From the NCBI RefSeq assembly GCF_004005495.1, contig NZ_RZYA01000024.1:62001-126000 (forward strand): 64,000 bases of DNA, given 5' to 3'. Shown here in pieces: positions 33,667 through 42,256 of the stretch (positions within the stretch are counted from its first letter, which is position 1; each line of letters opens with the position of its first letter). Below the pieces are notes generated by a model. That model worked only from the letters and a program-made list of their open reading frames with translations. It searched no databases and was not told where the DNA came from. A program made the translations under genes and the position numbers. The stretch comes from Streptomyces antnestii (GTDB taxonomy: Bacteria; Actinomycetota; Actinomycetes; Streptomycetales; Streptomycetaceae).

Positions 33667-35253
33667 GTGTCGCGTCATGTTCGTTCGTTCGCGCTGATGG
33701 CCGCGGGGTTGCTGATGGCCGGTGTCACCGTGGGCTGTGGCGGGCCGGGGGGCACGTCCGGGCACGGTGAGGGGAAGGGGCGGGCCCGGCCGCCGGCCTC
33801 GTCGTCCGCGTCGCCGTCCCGTTCCGCACAGGGCTCCCGTTCCCTTCCGGCGCTGCCTGCCGCGCTCACGTCGCAGCGGCTCGACTGGGGTCGCTGCAAG
33901 GCCGGCGACGACAGCCCGGCACCCGGTTCCGACTGGCGGTGCGCGACGCTGAAGGCGCCGCTCGACTACGCGAAGCCGGACGGGGAAACGATCGGCGTCG
34001 CCCTGATCCGCGCCAAGTACACGGGCAAGGGCGGCCGTTCCGGCTCGCTCCTGTTCAACTTCGGCGGCCCGGGCGGCTCCGGGGTCTCCCTGCTGCCCGC
34101 CTTCGCACCCCAGTACGCGAAGCTGCGCGAGCGCTACGACCTGGTGAGCTTCGACCCGCGCGGTGTCGGCGCGAGCGAGGGAGTGCGCTGCCGCGACGAC
34201 AAGGCGATCCAGGCCGCCGAGTCCGTCGACCTGACACCGGACACCCCCGCCGAGGAGCGGGCGTACTTCAAGGACGCCGCGGACTTCGCCGCGGGCTGCG
34301 CGCGGCAGGCCGGCAAGCTGCTCAGGCATGTGTCGACGGACGACACGGCCCGCGACCTGGACCTCATGCGCCAGGTGCTCGGCGACGACAAGCTGCACTA
34401 CATGGGCGTGTCGTACGGGACCCAACTGGGCGGTGTCTACGCCCACTTGTTCCCCCAGAGGGTGGGCCGGCTCGTCCTGGACGCCGTGGTCGACCCGGCA
34501 GCGGACTCCGTGGGCCACTCACTGAACCAGACGCGGGGCTTCCAAAGGGCCCTGGACAACTACCTCAAGTCCACCGGCCAGGACCCGGATCGCGGGACCC
34601 GGAAGATCGCCGCGCTGCTGAAGCGGCTCGACGCGAAACCCCTGCCGGGCACGGGCGGCCGCGTGCTCAACCAGTCGCTCGCCACGATCGGCATCACCGT
34701 CACCCTGTACAGCAGGAGCAGCTGGCCCGCGCTGACCAGGGGCCTGGAGGCGGCCGGGAAGGGGGACGGCACGCAGCTGCTGGCCCTGGCCGACACATAC
34801 AACGAGCGGAATCCTGCGGGGCATTACGGCTCGCAGAGCCATGCGCAGCGGGCGATCTCCTGTCTCGACGACAAGGAGCGGCCGACGCCCGCCGAGGCGA
34901 GGAAGCGGCTCGCCTCGTTCCGCGCGGTCTCGCCCGTCTTCGGGGAGTTCATGGCCTGGGACACGGCGGGCTGGTGCCATGACTGGCCGGTGCCGGGCCA
35001 GTACGCGACCCCCGAGGTGAGCGCGCCCGGGGCCGCCCCGATCCTCGTCGTGGGCAACACGGGGGACCCGGCGACGCCGTACGAGGGCGCCCGCAGGATG
35101 GCCGACGAGCTCGGCAAGGGGGTCGGCGTGGAGCTGACCTGGAAGGGTGAGGGGCACGGTGCGTACGGCAGCGGGTCGGGCTGCGTCGACTCGACGGTGA
35201 ACGGCTATCTGCTGGAGGGCCGAATACCGCGCGACGGGAAGGTCTGTTCCTGA
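33667..35253 (+). CDS. Paralogous lipoprotein alpha/beta hydrolase (SlpD/SlpE type)
   Basis: A 528-residue protein from GTG 33667, with GGGGGAGG 5 bases upstream. The lipobox TVGC has Cys24. The same catalytic set is present: FNFGGPGGSGVSL, Ser249 in MGVSYGTQLGG, VVGNTGDPATPYEG and GEGHGAYGSG. It is a tandem duplicate of the previous gene, diverged in the lid region and signal peptide. It ends at a strong terminator shared with convergent moeZ. Confidence 0.9.
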   Translation: MSRHVRSFALMAAGLLMAGVTVGCGGPGGTSGHGEGKGRARPPASSSASPSRSAQGSRSLPALPAALTSQRLDWGRCKAGDDSPAPGSDWRCATLKAPLDYAKPDGETIGVALIRAKYTGKGGRSGSLLFNFGGPGGSGVSLLPAFAPQYAKLRERYDLVSFDPRGVGASEGVRCRDDKAIQAAESVDLTPDTPAEERAYFKDAADFAAGCARQAGKLLRHVSTDDTARDLDLMRQVLGDDKLHYMGVSYGTQLGGVYAHLFPQRVGRLVLDAVVDPAADSVGHSLNQTRGFQRALDNYLKSTGQDPDRGTRKIAALLKRLDAKPLPGTGGRVLNQSLATIGITVTLYSRSSWPALTRGLEAAGKGDGTQLLALADTYNERNPAGHYGSQSHAQRAISCLDDKERPTPAEARKRLASFRAVSPVFGEFMAWDTAGWCHDWPVPGQYATPEVSAPGAAPILVVGNTGDPATPYEGARRMADELGKGVGVELTWKGEGHGAYGSGSGCVDSTVNGYLLEGRIPRDGKVCS

Positions 35254-35283
35254 CGCGGGCGCGCGACCGCGGGCCGGACACGG

Positions 35284-35320
35284 CGAACGGGCCCCGCACG
35301 CGAGGTGCGGGACCCGTTCG
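35284..35320. terminator. Bidirectional terminator between hydrolase and moeZ
   Basis: CGAACGGGCCCCGCAC pairs with GTGCGGGACCCGTTCG (one mismatch) around loop GCGAG. It serves both convergent genes. Confidence 0.88.
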
Positions 35321-35365
35321 GAAAAGCTGACCCTTGGCGACCGGTCGGGCCGGCCGGGGCGCGGT

Positions 35366-36565
35366 CTAGTAGATCGGCTTCTCGGGCTCGATCTGGTTGA
35401 CCCAGCCGATCACGCCGCCGCCGACGTGCACGGCGTCCGAGAAGCCCGCGGACTTCAGGACGGCGAGGACTTCCGCACTGCGGACACCCGTCTTGCAGTG
35501 CAAGACGATCTTCTTGTCCTGCGGCAGGTCCTGCAGAGCGTTGCCCATCAGGAACTCGCCCTTGGGGATCAGCTTCGCGCCGGGGATCGAGACGATCTCG
35601 TACTCGTTGATCTCGCGGACGTCGATGATCTCGATATTCTCGCCGTCGTCGATCCACTCCTTGAGCTGCTTGGGAGTGATCGTCGAGCCGGCCGCCGCTT
35701 CCTGGGCCTCCTCGGACACGACGCCGCAGAAGGCCTCGTAGTCGATGAGCTCGGTGACGGTGGCGTTCGGGCCGCAGACCGCGCAGTCGGGGTCCTTGCG
35801 GACCTTGACCTGGCGGTACTGCATCTCCAGGGCGTCGTAGATCATCAGGCGGCCGACGAGCGGCTCACCGATGCCGGCGAGGAGCTTGATGGCCTCGTTG
35901 ACCTGGATGGAGCCGATGGACGCGCAGAGCACGCCCAGGACACCGCCCTCGGCGCAGGAGGGGACCATGCCGGGCGGCGGGGGCTCCGGGTAGAGGCAGC
36001 GGTAGCACGGGCCGTGCTCGGACCAGAAGACCGAGGCCTGGCCGTCGAAGCGGTAGATCGAGCCCCACACGTACGGCTTGTTGAGCAGCACGCACGCGTC
36101 GTTGACCAGGTAGCGGGTCGCGAAGTTGTCCGTGCCGTCGACGATCAGGTCGTACTGGCTGAAGATGTCCATCACGTTCTCGGCTTCGAGCCGCTCTTCG
36201 TGGAGGATCACGTTCACGTACGGGTTGATGCCGAGGACGGAGTCCTTCGCGGACTCGGCCTTGGAGCGGCCGATGTCGGCCTGGCTGTGGATGATCTGGC
36301 GCTGGAGGTTCGACTCGTCGACCTCGTCGAACTCGACGATGCCGAGCGTGCCCACACCGGCCGCGGCCAGGTACATGAGCGCCGGCGAACCGAGGCCACC
36401 GGCGCCCACGGCGAGCACCTTGGCGTTCTTCAGCCGCTTCTGCCCGTCCATCCCGACATCGGGGATGATCAGGTGGCGGGAGTACCTGCGGACCTCGTCT
36501 ACGGTGAGCTCAGCAGCTGGCTCTACCAGGGGTGGCAGCGACACGGGGGCTCCGTTGATCGTCAT
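35366..36565 (-). CDS. moeZ: Adenylyltransferase/sulfurtransferase MoeZ
   Basis: A 399-residue protein. The N-terminal ThiF/MoeB domain has ATP loop VGAGGLGSPALMYLAAAG at 53-70 and zinc pairs CYRC (about 187) and CAVC (about 263). The C-terminal rhodanese domain carries the sulfur-accepting Cys in LHCKTGVRS (about 356). MoeZ adenylates the C-terminus of small sulfur-carrier proteins (MoaD, CysO, ThiS) and thiocarboxylates them, feeding molybdopterin, cysteine and thionatural-product pathways. The start at ATG 36565 fits MTINGAPVSLPPLV. Its own sigmaR-type promoter lies immediately upstream. Confidence 0.95.
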   Translation of the reverse strand: MTINGAPVSLPPLVEPAAELTVDEVRRYSRHLIIPDVGMDGQKRLKNAKVLAVGAGGLGSPALMYLAAAGVGTLGIVEFDEVDESNLQRQIIHSQADIGRSKAESAKDSVLGINPYVNVILHEERLEAENVMDIFSQYDLIVDGTDNFATRYLVNDACVLLNKPYVWGSIYRFDGQASVFWSEHGPCYRCLYPEPPPPGMVPSCAEGGVLGVLCASIGSIQVNEAIKLLAGIGEPLVGRLMIYDALEMQYRQVKVRKDPDCAVCGPNATVTELIDYEAFCGVVSEEAQEAAAGSTITPKQLKEWIDDGENIEIIDVREINEYEIVSIPGAKLIPKGEFLMGNALQDLPQDKKIVLHCKTGVRSAEVLAVLKSAGFSDAVHVGGGVIGWVNQIEPEKPIY

Positions 36566-36588
36566 TTCCGAACAGTGGTTCTTGCGTC

Positions 36589-36614
36589 AACACTGCCACG
36601 CCCCCCTTCATTCC
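36589..36614 (-). promoter_or_regulatory. sigmaR-type promoter of moeZ
   Basis: On the minus strand, GGAAT (36610-36614), an 18-base spacer, then GTT (36589-36591, followed by G). It overlaps the end of the upstream spherulin-4 gene and gives a short leader before moeZ. Confidence 0.82.
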
Positions 36615-37357
36615 GAGACACCCGTTCCGACCCGCGAGACGATGTCGTCCCAGTAGCCGGGCATGGCCTCCCAGGGGTCGACGGCGCCGCCGCGGTCCGT
36701 GCGGTCGGTGAAGTAGATGGTGCCGGCCCCCTGCCAGCGGGCGATGCGCAGCGCCTCGTCGAGGTGTCCGCGGGGCACGCCGTGCACGAAGTGGCAGAAG
36801 CGCTCGGGCGGGTAGTCGGCGGTCCACTCGGCGACCTGCGACCAGCGGTAGTCGCTCCACGCCCCGGAGAAGGTGACCAGTTGGTCGGCGGTCTCCGCGT
36901 ATCCCGGGTAGGGGTGCGTGCCGTGTCCGAGGACGATGTGGGCGTCCTCGCACAGGGCGCGCAGCGTGGTGATGATGCGGCGCACCTCGGGCAGGGCGGC
37001 CCGCTCGGTGGGGCAGCGGTCGAGCGAGAACCCGTCGACGCGGTACCAGTCGAGATACCGGTGGGCGTCGGAGACCACCTCCCCGAACGAGCGGGCGCCG
37101 AAGGTGAGGTCGAGGTGGCCCAGGACGCGCACACCCCGGTTGCGCAGCCTGCCCGACGCTTCGAGGCAGTGCGGGTCGGGGCGCGCCCCGGGTCCGCCCG
37201 CGACGTTGAGGACGACCCAGTGCAAGGGGGCGCCGGGGCGGGTGAGTTCGGCCCATTCGACGGGCGCCATGAGGGGGTGGGCGTAGCCGGGGATGCCGAA
37301 GCCGAGCCGGGTGCCGGTGCTCGCGGTCCCGGGGGCGGTGGGGGTCAGATACGGCAT
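36608..37357 (-). CDS. Spherulin-4 / GH135-like protein, last gene of an exopolysaccharide-like operon
   Basis: A 249-residue TIM-barrel-like protein without signal peptide. It matches the spherulation-specific family 4 pattern (PF12138; CAZy GH135, fungal Sph3): GFGIPGYAHPLMAPVEWAEL, NVAGGPG, VRVLGHLDLTFGARSFGEV, YLDWYRVDGFSLD, VLGHGTHPYPGYAETADQ. At the acidic pair Asp-Glu of active relatives it reads Asp113-Arg114, and the later FE is Phe163-Ser164, so activity on galactosaminogalactan-type polymers is doubtful. It overlaps the epimerase gene by 13 bases. Cytoplasmic location is suggested by lack of a leader. Confidence 0.8.
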   Translation of the reverse strand: MPYLTPTAPGTASTGTRLGFGIPGYAHPLMAPVEWAELTRPGAPLHWVVLNVAGGPGARPDPHCLEASGRLRNRGVRVLGHLDLTFGARSFGEVVSDAHRYLDWYRVDGFSLDRCPTERAALPEVRRIITTLRALCEDAHIVLGHGTHPYPGYAETADQLVTFSGAWSDYRWSQVAEWTADYPPERFCHFVHGVPRGHLDEALRIARWQGAGTIYFTDRTDRGGAVDPWEAMPGYWDDIVSRVGTGVSE

Positions 37358-38304
37358 GCCGCCTCCATCCAGATGTCGGCGAGTGATTCCTCGAGGTTGA
37401 TGCGGGGGCGCCAGCCGAGCCGGTCGCGCGCGGTGCGCACGTCGGCCTGCTGCCAGCTGCCGCAGCCGTCGGGGTACGGATGCGCGGCGGGTGCCACGTG
37501 GTCGGGGTCGGAGCGGGGGTGGCCGAGCGTGGGGCGGACGGGGCCGCCGGGTGAGTCGAGCTCGTGCAGGGCGCCGCCGAAGCCGGCGACGCGGGCGAGC
37601 ACGGAGGCCGCGTCCCGCAGCCGGACGGCACGTCCCGAGCCGATGTTGATGACGCCCTGCGCGGCGGACAGCGAGGCGGCGTGCACGGCGCGGGCCACGT
37701 CGCGTACGTCGATGAAGTCGCGCTGTGCGCCGAGTCCGCCGAGTTTGAGTTCGCCGTCGCCGGACTGCATGGCTCGGCGCATGGCCTCGGCGAGACGGCC
37801 GAGCGGTGAGCCGGCGGGGGTGCCGGGTCCGGCGGGCGAGAACACGCGCAGGACGACGGCGTCGAGTCCGGAACCGAGGACGAGTTCCGTCGCGGCGAGC
37901 TTGCTCACGCCGTACGGTCCGCCGGGCCTCGGCACGGCGTCCTCGGCGGTGGAGGAGCCGGGCTGCGAGGGCCCGTACTCGGCTCCGCAGCCGATCTGGA
38001 CGAGGCGTGCCCCGCAGCCGCTGCGCCGCAGTGCCTCGCAGACGGTGGCGACGGCGACGGTGTTGTGGCGGGTGAGGTCGCGGGCGCCGCCGCGGGTGGC
38101 TCCCGCGCAGTTGATGACGACTCCGGGGTGGACCGCGTCGAGGAAGCGGGTCAGCGCGCCGGGGCTGCCGGTGGCGAGGTCGAACCGTACGTCCGCGTCG
38201 TCTCCCCGGCCGAGCGCGGTGAGCTGTACGGCCGGGTCGGCGAGGAGGCGGTCGGCGACGAAGCGGCCGAGGTATCCGTTGGCTCCGATCAGCAGCACCC
38301 TCAT
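37345..38304 (-). CDS. NAD-dependent epimerase/dehydratase (extended SDR)
   Basis: A 319-residue enzyme. Rossmann motif GANGYLG is at 7-13 and catalytic YGVSK at 131-135; the upstream Ser position reads Gly-Cys-Gly (QIGCGAEYG), which is unusual. GSGRAVRLRDAA and LGWRPRINLEESL are typical of nucleotide-sugar epimerases. It is a good candidate to supply a UDP-hexose or UDP-HexNAc C4 epimer to the glycosyltransferase of the same operon (inference). The start ATG overlaps the stop of the 33-residue ORF (ATGA) and has AGGGAG upstream. Confidence 0.85.
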   Translation of the reverse strand: MRVLLIGANGYLGRFVADRLLADPAVQLTALGRGDDADVRFDLATGSPGALTRFLDAVHPGVVINCAGATRGGARDLTRHNTVAVATVCEALRRSGCGARLVQIGCGAEYGPSQPGSSTAEDAVPRPGGPYGVSKLAATELVLGSGLDAVVLRVFSPAGPGTPAGSPLGRLAEAMRRAMQSGDGELKLGGLGAQRDFIDVRDVARAVHAASLSAAQGVINIGSGRAVRLRDAASVLARVAGFGGALHELDSPGGPVRPTLGHPRSDPDHVAPAAHPYPDGCGSWQQADVRTARDRLGWRPRINLEESLADIWMEAACRI

Positions 38305-38402
38305 CGGGCGGCTCCCTGGGTGAGCGTTCCGAGTTCTCCGGGAAGTCCCAGGCGCCTGGTGTGTCCGGCTGGTCCGGGGCCTCCGGCGGGAGGGGTGGTC
38401 AT
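38301..38402 (-). CDS. 33-residue protein, overlapping ORF in the glycan operon
   Basis: ATG 38402 overlaps the preceding stop as ATGA, and its own stop overlaps the epimerase ATG as ATGA. A strong AAGGAG site lies 8 bases upstream. The product begins MTTPPAGGPGPAGHTRRLG and is Pro/Gly-rich with no hydrophobic helix. No family is recognised. The start, ribosome site and chained overlaps argue for real translation; the alternative is that it only relays ribosomes to the epimerase gene. Confidence 0.55.
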   Translation of the reverse strand: MTTPPAGGPGPAGHTRRLGLPGELGTLTQGAAR

Positions 38403-38521
38403 CTCGCGTTCTCCTTAGGGGTGTTGCCGTGGGTCTGCGGAAGGCCCGCGGTGTCGGCCCCGCGGGAGGGGAGCGGCCGGCCGGCCGCTTCGTGTGGGCG
38501 TAAGGCGTCGGGCGCGGTCAC
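38399..38521 (-). CDS. 40-residue protein, overlapping ORF in the glycan operon
   Basis: GTG 38521 overlaps the stop of the 8-TM membrane gene as GTGA, and its stop overlaps the next start as ATGA. The product begins MTAPDALRPHEAAGRPLPSR and ends PKENAR; it is hydrophilic and unlike known families. The ribosome site is weak, so translation would depend on coupling. Confidence 0.5.
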   Translation of the reverse strand: MTAPDALRPHEAAGRPLPSRGADTAGLPQTHGNTPKENAR

Positions 38522-40077
38522 GGTGTGGCGTCCGTGGGCGCGTGGGCGGAGGCCCTGGTGAGGGTGCGGGCCGCGTGAACGAGCAGGGTGAGCGCGGCGG
38601 CGCCGCAGGCCAGGCCGGGTACGGTGCCGGGCCCCCAGGCCTGGACGGCGCTCTCGACCGGTACGGCGAGGAAGCCGCAGCCGGGCACGCGGCCGGCGAA
38701 CACGGTGGCGAGGGCGAGTGCCTCGGCCGCGGCGGCGGCGCCGAGGACGACGGCGGGGGCGTGGGTGCGGCCATGCGCCGTGAGCAGGCGGGCGAGGAGC
38801 AGGAGTGCGCCGAGCGTGCCGGCTCCCGCGTAGGCGGCGCCCTGGCCGAGTACCGCGCCCGTCACCCCGATGAGGGTGCACAGCGCGCACAGGAAGAGCA
38901 CGAAGACGGCGAGGAGGAGGGGGCGCGCGGAGGCGGCGAACTCGTCGAGGCCCCGGCTGGAGGCGAGCCTGCGCCGGGCCACGGCGGTGAAGAGGCGTGC
39001 GCACCAGGTCGCGGGGGCGACGGCGAGGGCCAGGGCGAGGAAGGGGGCGGTGGCGGGCGCCCAGGCCGCGTCGGGTCCCCCGGCGACGGCTGCGCTGAGA
39101 AGTCCGTCGCCGAGGAGCGCGTAGGCGAGGAGCCAGCAGGTCCAGACGCGGGCGGCGGGCACGGTGTGGGCGGTGGCGCGCAGCGGGCCCCGGCGCAGGG
39201 CCGCGCGGAGTGCGACGGACACGGCGAGCGCGCCGGCCGCTCCGATGGCGAGCCGCGGCCGGCCGCCGGTGAAGTGCAGGCCTACGAGGGTGAGCGCGCA
39301 CAGGACGCCGGGCAGCAGGGCGAGGACGGCCCAGAGCGGGCGGGGGCCGCGAGACGTGTCGGTCCCGGCGCGCGGGGCTTCCGGTTCGGCCTCGGTGTCG
39401 CGGGGCACGCGCGCGTACATCTCTTCGGCGAGCGAGAAGACGTCGCGGTGCCGGAAGCGGGCGGCGGTCCGGTCGGTGACGCCGTGGGCCTCCAGGCCGG
39501 CGGCGATCTCCAGGGGGTCGACGGCCCGCTCGCACAGCTCGCGGTGCCGGTGCATCAGGGCTTTCACGGGGTCGACCCCGGTACGGCGACGGCTGCCGGC
39601 GGGCGCTTCGTCGCCCCCTTTGCCGGGGCGGCCTGCGTCAGCGGGAGGGGTCGCGGGCGAAGGGCGTGCGTCGGGGCGGGGGGCGCCCGTGGCCGCGGAG
39701 GCGGACCGCCAGGAAGCGGGCTCGCCGAGCAGCGCCTCGTCGCCCACGTCGCACACGTCGCCCACGTCGCCCACGTCAGGGTCTACGTCTCCTGCGTCAG
39801 GGTCGGCCTCATGGGCGGCGGCCCCCGACGCCTCCAGCGCCCCCAGCGCCTCCTCGGACCCCGCGCCCCACGCGTCCGCGCCGCCCGGCACCCGCGGCGC
39901 GTCCAGACCGAGCCCCAGGCCGAGCCCCGGGCCGAGGTCCGAGCCGAGGTCCGAGCCCTCGGCCACATCCACGTTCAGGCCCGCACTCTCACCGGAAGAA
40001 CCGAAACCGAAACCGGAACCGGAGCCAGAACCGAAACCCTCCCCCCTCGCCGCAGCGTCCAACCCCTGCCCGCTCAC
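38518..40077 (-). CDS. Integral membrane protein with long cytoplasmic N-terminus (glycan operon)
   Basis: A 519-residue protein from GTG 40077, which overlaps the glycosyltransferase stop (GTGA) and has GGGAGGGGG upstream. Residues of about 1-165 are a low-complexity Gly/Ser/Asp-rich segment. A short conserved soluble module follows (DPVKALMHRHRELCERAVD, VTDRTAARFRHRDVFSLAEE), then about eight hydrophobic helices from about 245 to the end. It is the natural candidate for a membrane partner or exporter of the PelF-like glycosyltransferase, in the place PelG takes in pel operons, but I cannot show homology to PelG. Confidence 0.75.
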   Translation of the reverse strand: MSGQGLDAAARGEGFGSGSGSGFGFGSSGESAGLNVDVAEGSDLGSDLGPGLGLGLGLDAPRVPGGADAWGAGSEEALGALEASGAAAHEADPDAGDVDPDVGDVGDVCDVGDEALLGEPASWRSASAATGAPRPDARPSPATPPADAGRPGKGGDEAPAGSRRRTGVDPVKALMHRHRELCERAVDPLEIAAGLEAHGVTDRTAARFRHRDVFSLAEEMYARVPRDTEAEPEAPRAGTDTSRGPRPLWAVLALLPGVLCALTLVGLHFTGGRPRLAIGAAGALAVSVALRAALRRGPLRATAHTVPAARVWTCWLLAYALLGDGLLSAAVAGGPDAAWAPATAPFLALALAVAPATWCARLFTAVARRRLASSRGLDEFAASARPLLLAVFVLFLCALCTLIGVTGAVLGQGAAYAGAGTLGALLLLARLLTAHGRTHAPAVVLGAAAAAEALALATVFAGRVPGCGFLAVPVESAVQAWGPGTVPGLACGAAALTLLVHAARTLTRASAHAPTDATP

Positions 40078-42068
40078 GCGTCCCCCTCCCTACCGGGAAA
40101 GGCCCCGGCCAACTGCTCCCTCTGGCCGGAAACCCGCTCCCGCTCCCCGCCCGACCGCTCCCCCTCAGCACCCGAACCGGAACCGGAACCCGAAGCCGCG
40201 CCCTCACCCGACGAACCGGCCCCCGAACCCGAAGCCGCATCACCACCCGACGAACCACAACCCGAAACAGCGCCCCCACCCGACGAACCGGAACCCGAAC
40301 CCGAACCCGCATCACCACCCGACGAACCGGAAACCGAACCCGAACCCGAAGCCCCCTCCGCCCAACTGGGTGCGTCCCCCGAGCCCGCCCGCCCGGCAAG
40401 CCACGTCGCGAAGCCGCCGCCCGCCTCGCTCGACGGCGCGGTCCAGCGCCCCGGCACATGGGCCTCCGGCGGATTGGCGAACGGAAGCGGCTCCCCCGCC
40501 TCGTCCACGGCCTCGCGGCGGACCGGGCAGTGCGACACGATCTCCAGGTAAATGCCGTGAAATGCCGCGATGTTCTGCTCGACGGTGAACAGTTCGAGCG
40601 CCCGCGCCCGCGCGGCGGCGCCGAGGCGTTCACGCCGCCCCGGATCCCGCAGCAGCGACACACACGCGTCCGCGAGGGCCCGGGGGTTGCGCGGCGGCAC
40701 CACGAGACCCGTGCCGCCGATGACCTCGACGACCGCGCCCGCGTCGGTCGAGACCGTCGCGCGGCCGCAGAACATGGCCTCGACGAGGCTGATGGGAAAG
40801 CCCTCGACGACGCTCGACAGGACGACGACGCTTCCGGCGGCGTACGCGTCCGCGAGGTCGGGTGTCTCGGGCGCGCCGATCTCCTCGAAGGAGACGGGGT
40901 TGGCACCCATGGAGTGGGCACCCTCGGCCTCGTCGGGGAAGAGCTGGGCGGCGAGGGCCTTGCAGTGGGCGAGGTAGGCCGCGGCCTCGGGCCCTTCGGC
41001 GGGTGCCCCGACCAGGCGCAGACGGGCCTTGGGTTCCTCCTTGCGGAGCTCCGCGAAGGCGTGGAGCAGGGAGATGAGGTCCTTGGAGGCTTCGATGCGG
41101 CCGACCCAGACGAGGGTGCCGGGCTCCCCCGGCTCCTCACGTTCGCCGATGTCGGCGAAGCGGGAGGCCTCCATGCCGGGGTGGACGGTGCGCAGTTTCG
41201 CGCGGTCGGCGCCGCAGCGCTCCTGCCAGCGCCGGGCGTGCGTGTTGCCGGGGGTGATGATCGCGGCCTGCCGGTAGGTCTCGGCGGCGAGCCGGCCGTG
41301 GAAGGCGGCGAGCATCGCCCGTACGGGGACGCTCAGTCCGTCGTCGCCCGCGGCGATGTAGTGGGCCCGCAGCTGTACGCCGTACTCCGTGACGAGGAGG
41401 GGGATGCCGGTGAAGTGGCGGGCGACGAGTCCGGGGAGGGCGGCGGGGCCGCCGGAGGTGGCGTGGCACAGGTCGACCGAGCCGAGTCCGTCGTCGCCGT
41501 ACCAGTCGAGGGAGAGCGGGCGCAGGGCGCGCTCGATGTGTCCGGCGACGGCGAGGAGGTCGGGGACCCGGGCGGCGCGGGCCGCGCGCTGGGCGCCGGG
41601 GGCGCGGCAGGCGCGCTCCAGCGTGCGCACGGCGGTCTCGGAGCGCAGGGCTCCGACGAGGCCGCCTTCGTTGCGGGCGAGTTCGGCGAGGGTGTACAGC
41701 GCGTTGCCGAAACGGTCCGCCTCGGCGTTGCCGGACTGTCCGGCGCGGTCGCCGAACCCGGCGGTGTCGGTCGAGAAGCCCGCGCAGACGGCCGCCGCGA
41801 GCTCGCCGTAGGCGTCGGCGAACCGTCGTCTCGCCCGGCGTCCGTAGCCGACTCCGTCGTCGTCGGCGGTCCACATCGGCGCGGCGCGCACCTGGCTGAC
41901 CTGCGGCGGAAGCTCGATCCAGCCGTGGCGCTCCTGCTCCTGGCTGCGGCTGAGCGCGTAGAGGTCGAACTCATGCTGCTCGAGCCCGCGCACGAGCCGG
42001 TCGCACCAGAGTCTGGCCTCACCGCTCACATACGGATAGCCACCCTCCGTAAGCAGTCCGATGCGCAC
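40074..42068 (-). CDS. GT4 glycosyltransferase, PelF/DUF3492 type
   Basis: A 664-residue protein from GTG 42068 (MRIGLLTEGGYPYVSGE), with GGGGGTG upstream. The N-terminal DUF3492 domain (LTEGGYPYVSGEARLWCDRL) and RPLSLDWYGDDGLGSVDLCH are characteristic of PelF, the cytosolic glycosyltransferase of Pel polysaccharide. The GT4 domain has LVWVGRIEASKDLISLLHAF and the E-x7-E motif EGFPISLVEAM near 420. A Ser/Gly/Ala repeat tail occupies about 560-640. PelF uses UDP-GalNAc/GlcNAc; donor here is inferred. It is the first gene of the operon, after a terminator. Confidence 0.88.
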   Translation of the reverse strand: MRIGLLTEGGYPYVSGEARLWCDRLVRGLEQHEFDLYALSRSQEQERHGWIELPPQVSQVRAAPMWTADDDGVGYGRRARRRFADAYGELAAAVCAGFSTDTAGFGDRAGQSGNAEADRFGNALYTLAELARNEGGLVGALRSETAVRTLERACRAPGAQRAARAARVPDLLAVAGHIERALRPLSLDWYGDDGLGSVDLCHATSGGPAALPGLVARHFTGIPLLVTEYGVQLRAHYIAAGDDGLSVPVRAMLAAFHGRLAAETYRQAAIITPGNTHARRWQERCGADRAKLRTVHPGMEASRFADIGEREEPGEPGTLVWVGRIEASKDLISLLHAFAELRKEEPKARLRLVGAPAEGPEAAAYLAHCKALAAQLFPDEAEGAHSMGANPVSFEEIGAPETPDLADAYAAGSVVVLSSVVEGFPISLVEAMFCGRATVSTDAGAVVEVIGGTGLVVPPRNPRALADACVSLLRDPGRRERLGAAARARALELFTVEQNIAAFHGIYLEIVSHCPVRREAVDEAGEPLPFANPPEAHVPGRWTAPSSEAGGGFATWLAGRAGSGDAPSWAEGASGSGSVSGSSGGDAGSGSGSGSSGGGAVSGCGSSGGDAASGSGAGSSGEGAASGSGSGSGAEGERSGGERERVSGQREQLAGAFPGREGDA
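40155..40365 (-). repeat. Imperfect Ser/Gly-coding repeats at the 3' end of the glycosyltransferase gene
   Basis: Many near-copies of CCGAACCGGAACC/CACCCGACGAACC encode GSGS/SSGGDA units. Similar low-complexity sequence continues across the gene junction into the N-terminus of the membrane protein. Confidence 0.75.
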
Positions 42069-42146
42069 GAGTACACCCCCGATCTCCCGCATAAGGAGCC
42101 GCCGTTGGTCCGGTGGCTCAGGGGGACGAACGTATGCGGACATGCC

Positions 42147-42180
42147 GGTGGCGTGATGGACGGTTGTCCATCACGCCACC
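42147..42180 (-). terminator. Terminator at the end of the ABC transporter operon
   Basis: A perfect 15-bp stem GGTGGCGTGATGGAC/GTCCATCACGCCACC with a four-base loop, in the 188-base gap between the ABC ATPase stop and the glycosyltransferase start. It has no long U run but insulates the two operons. Confidence 0.75.
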
Positions 42181-42256
42181 AAAAGGGGTGAACGGCCGTA
42201 ACTTTCCCGCACGGGTAGCGTTCCGTCGCGCTACACGCCCGCCCAGTCACGGAGTG

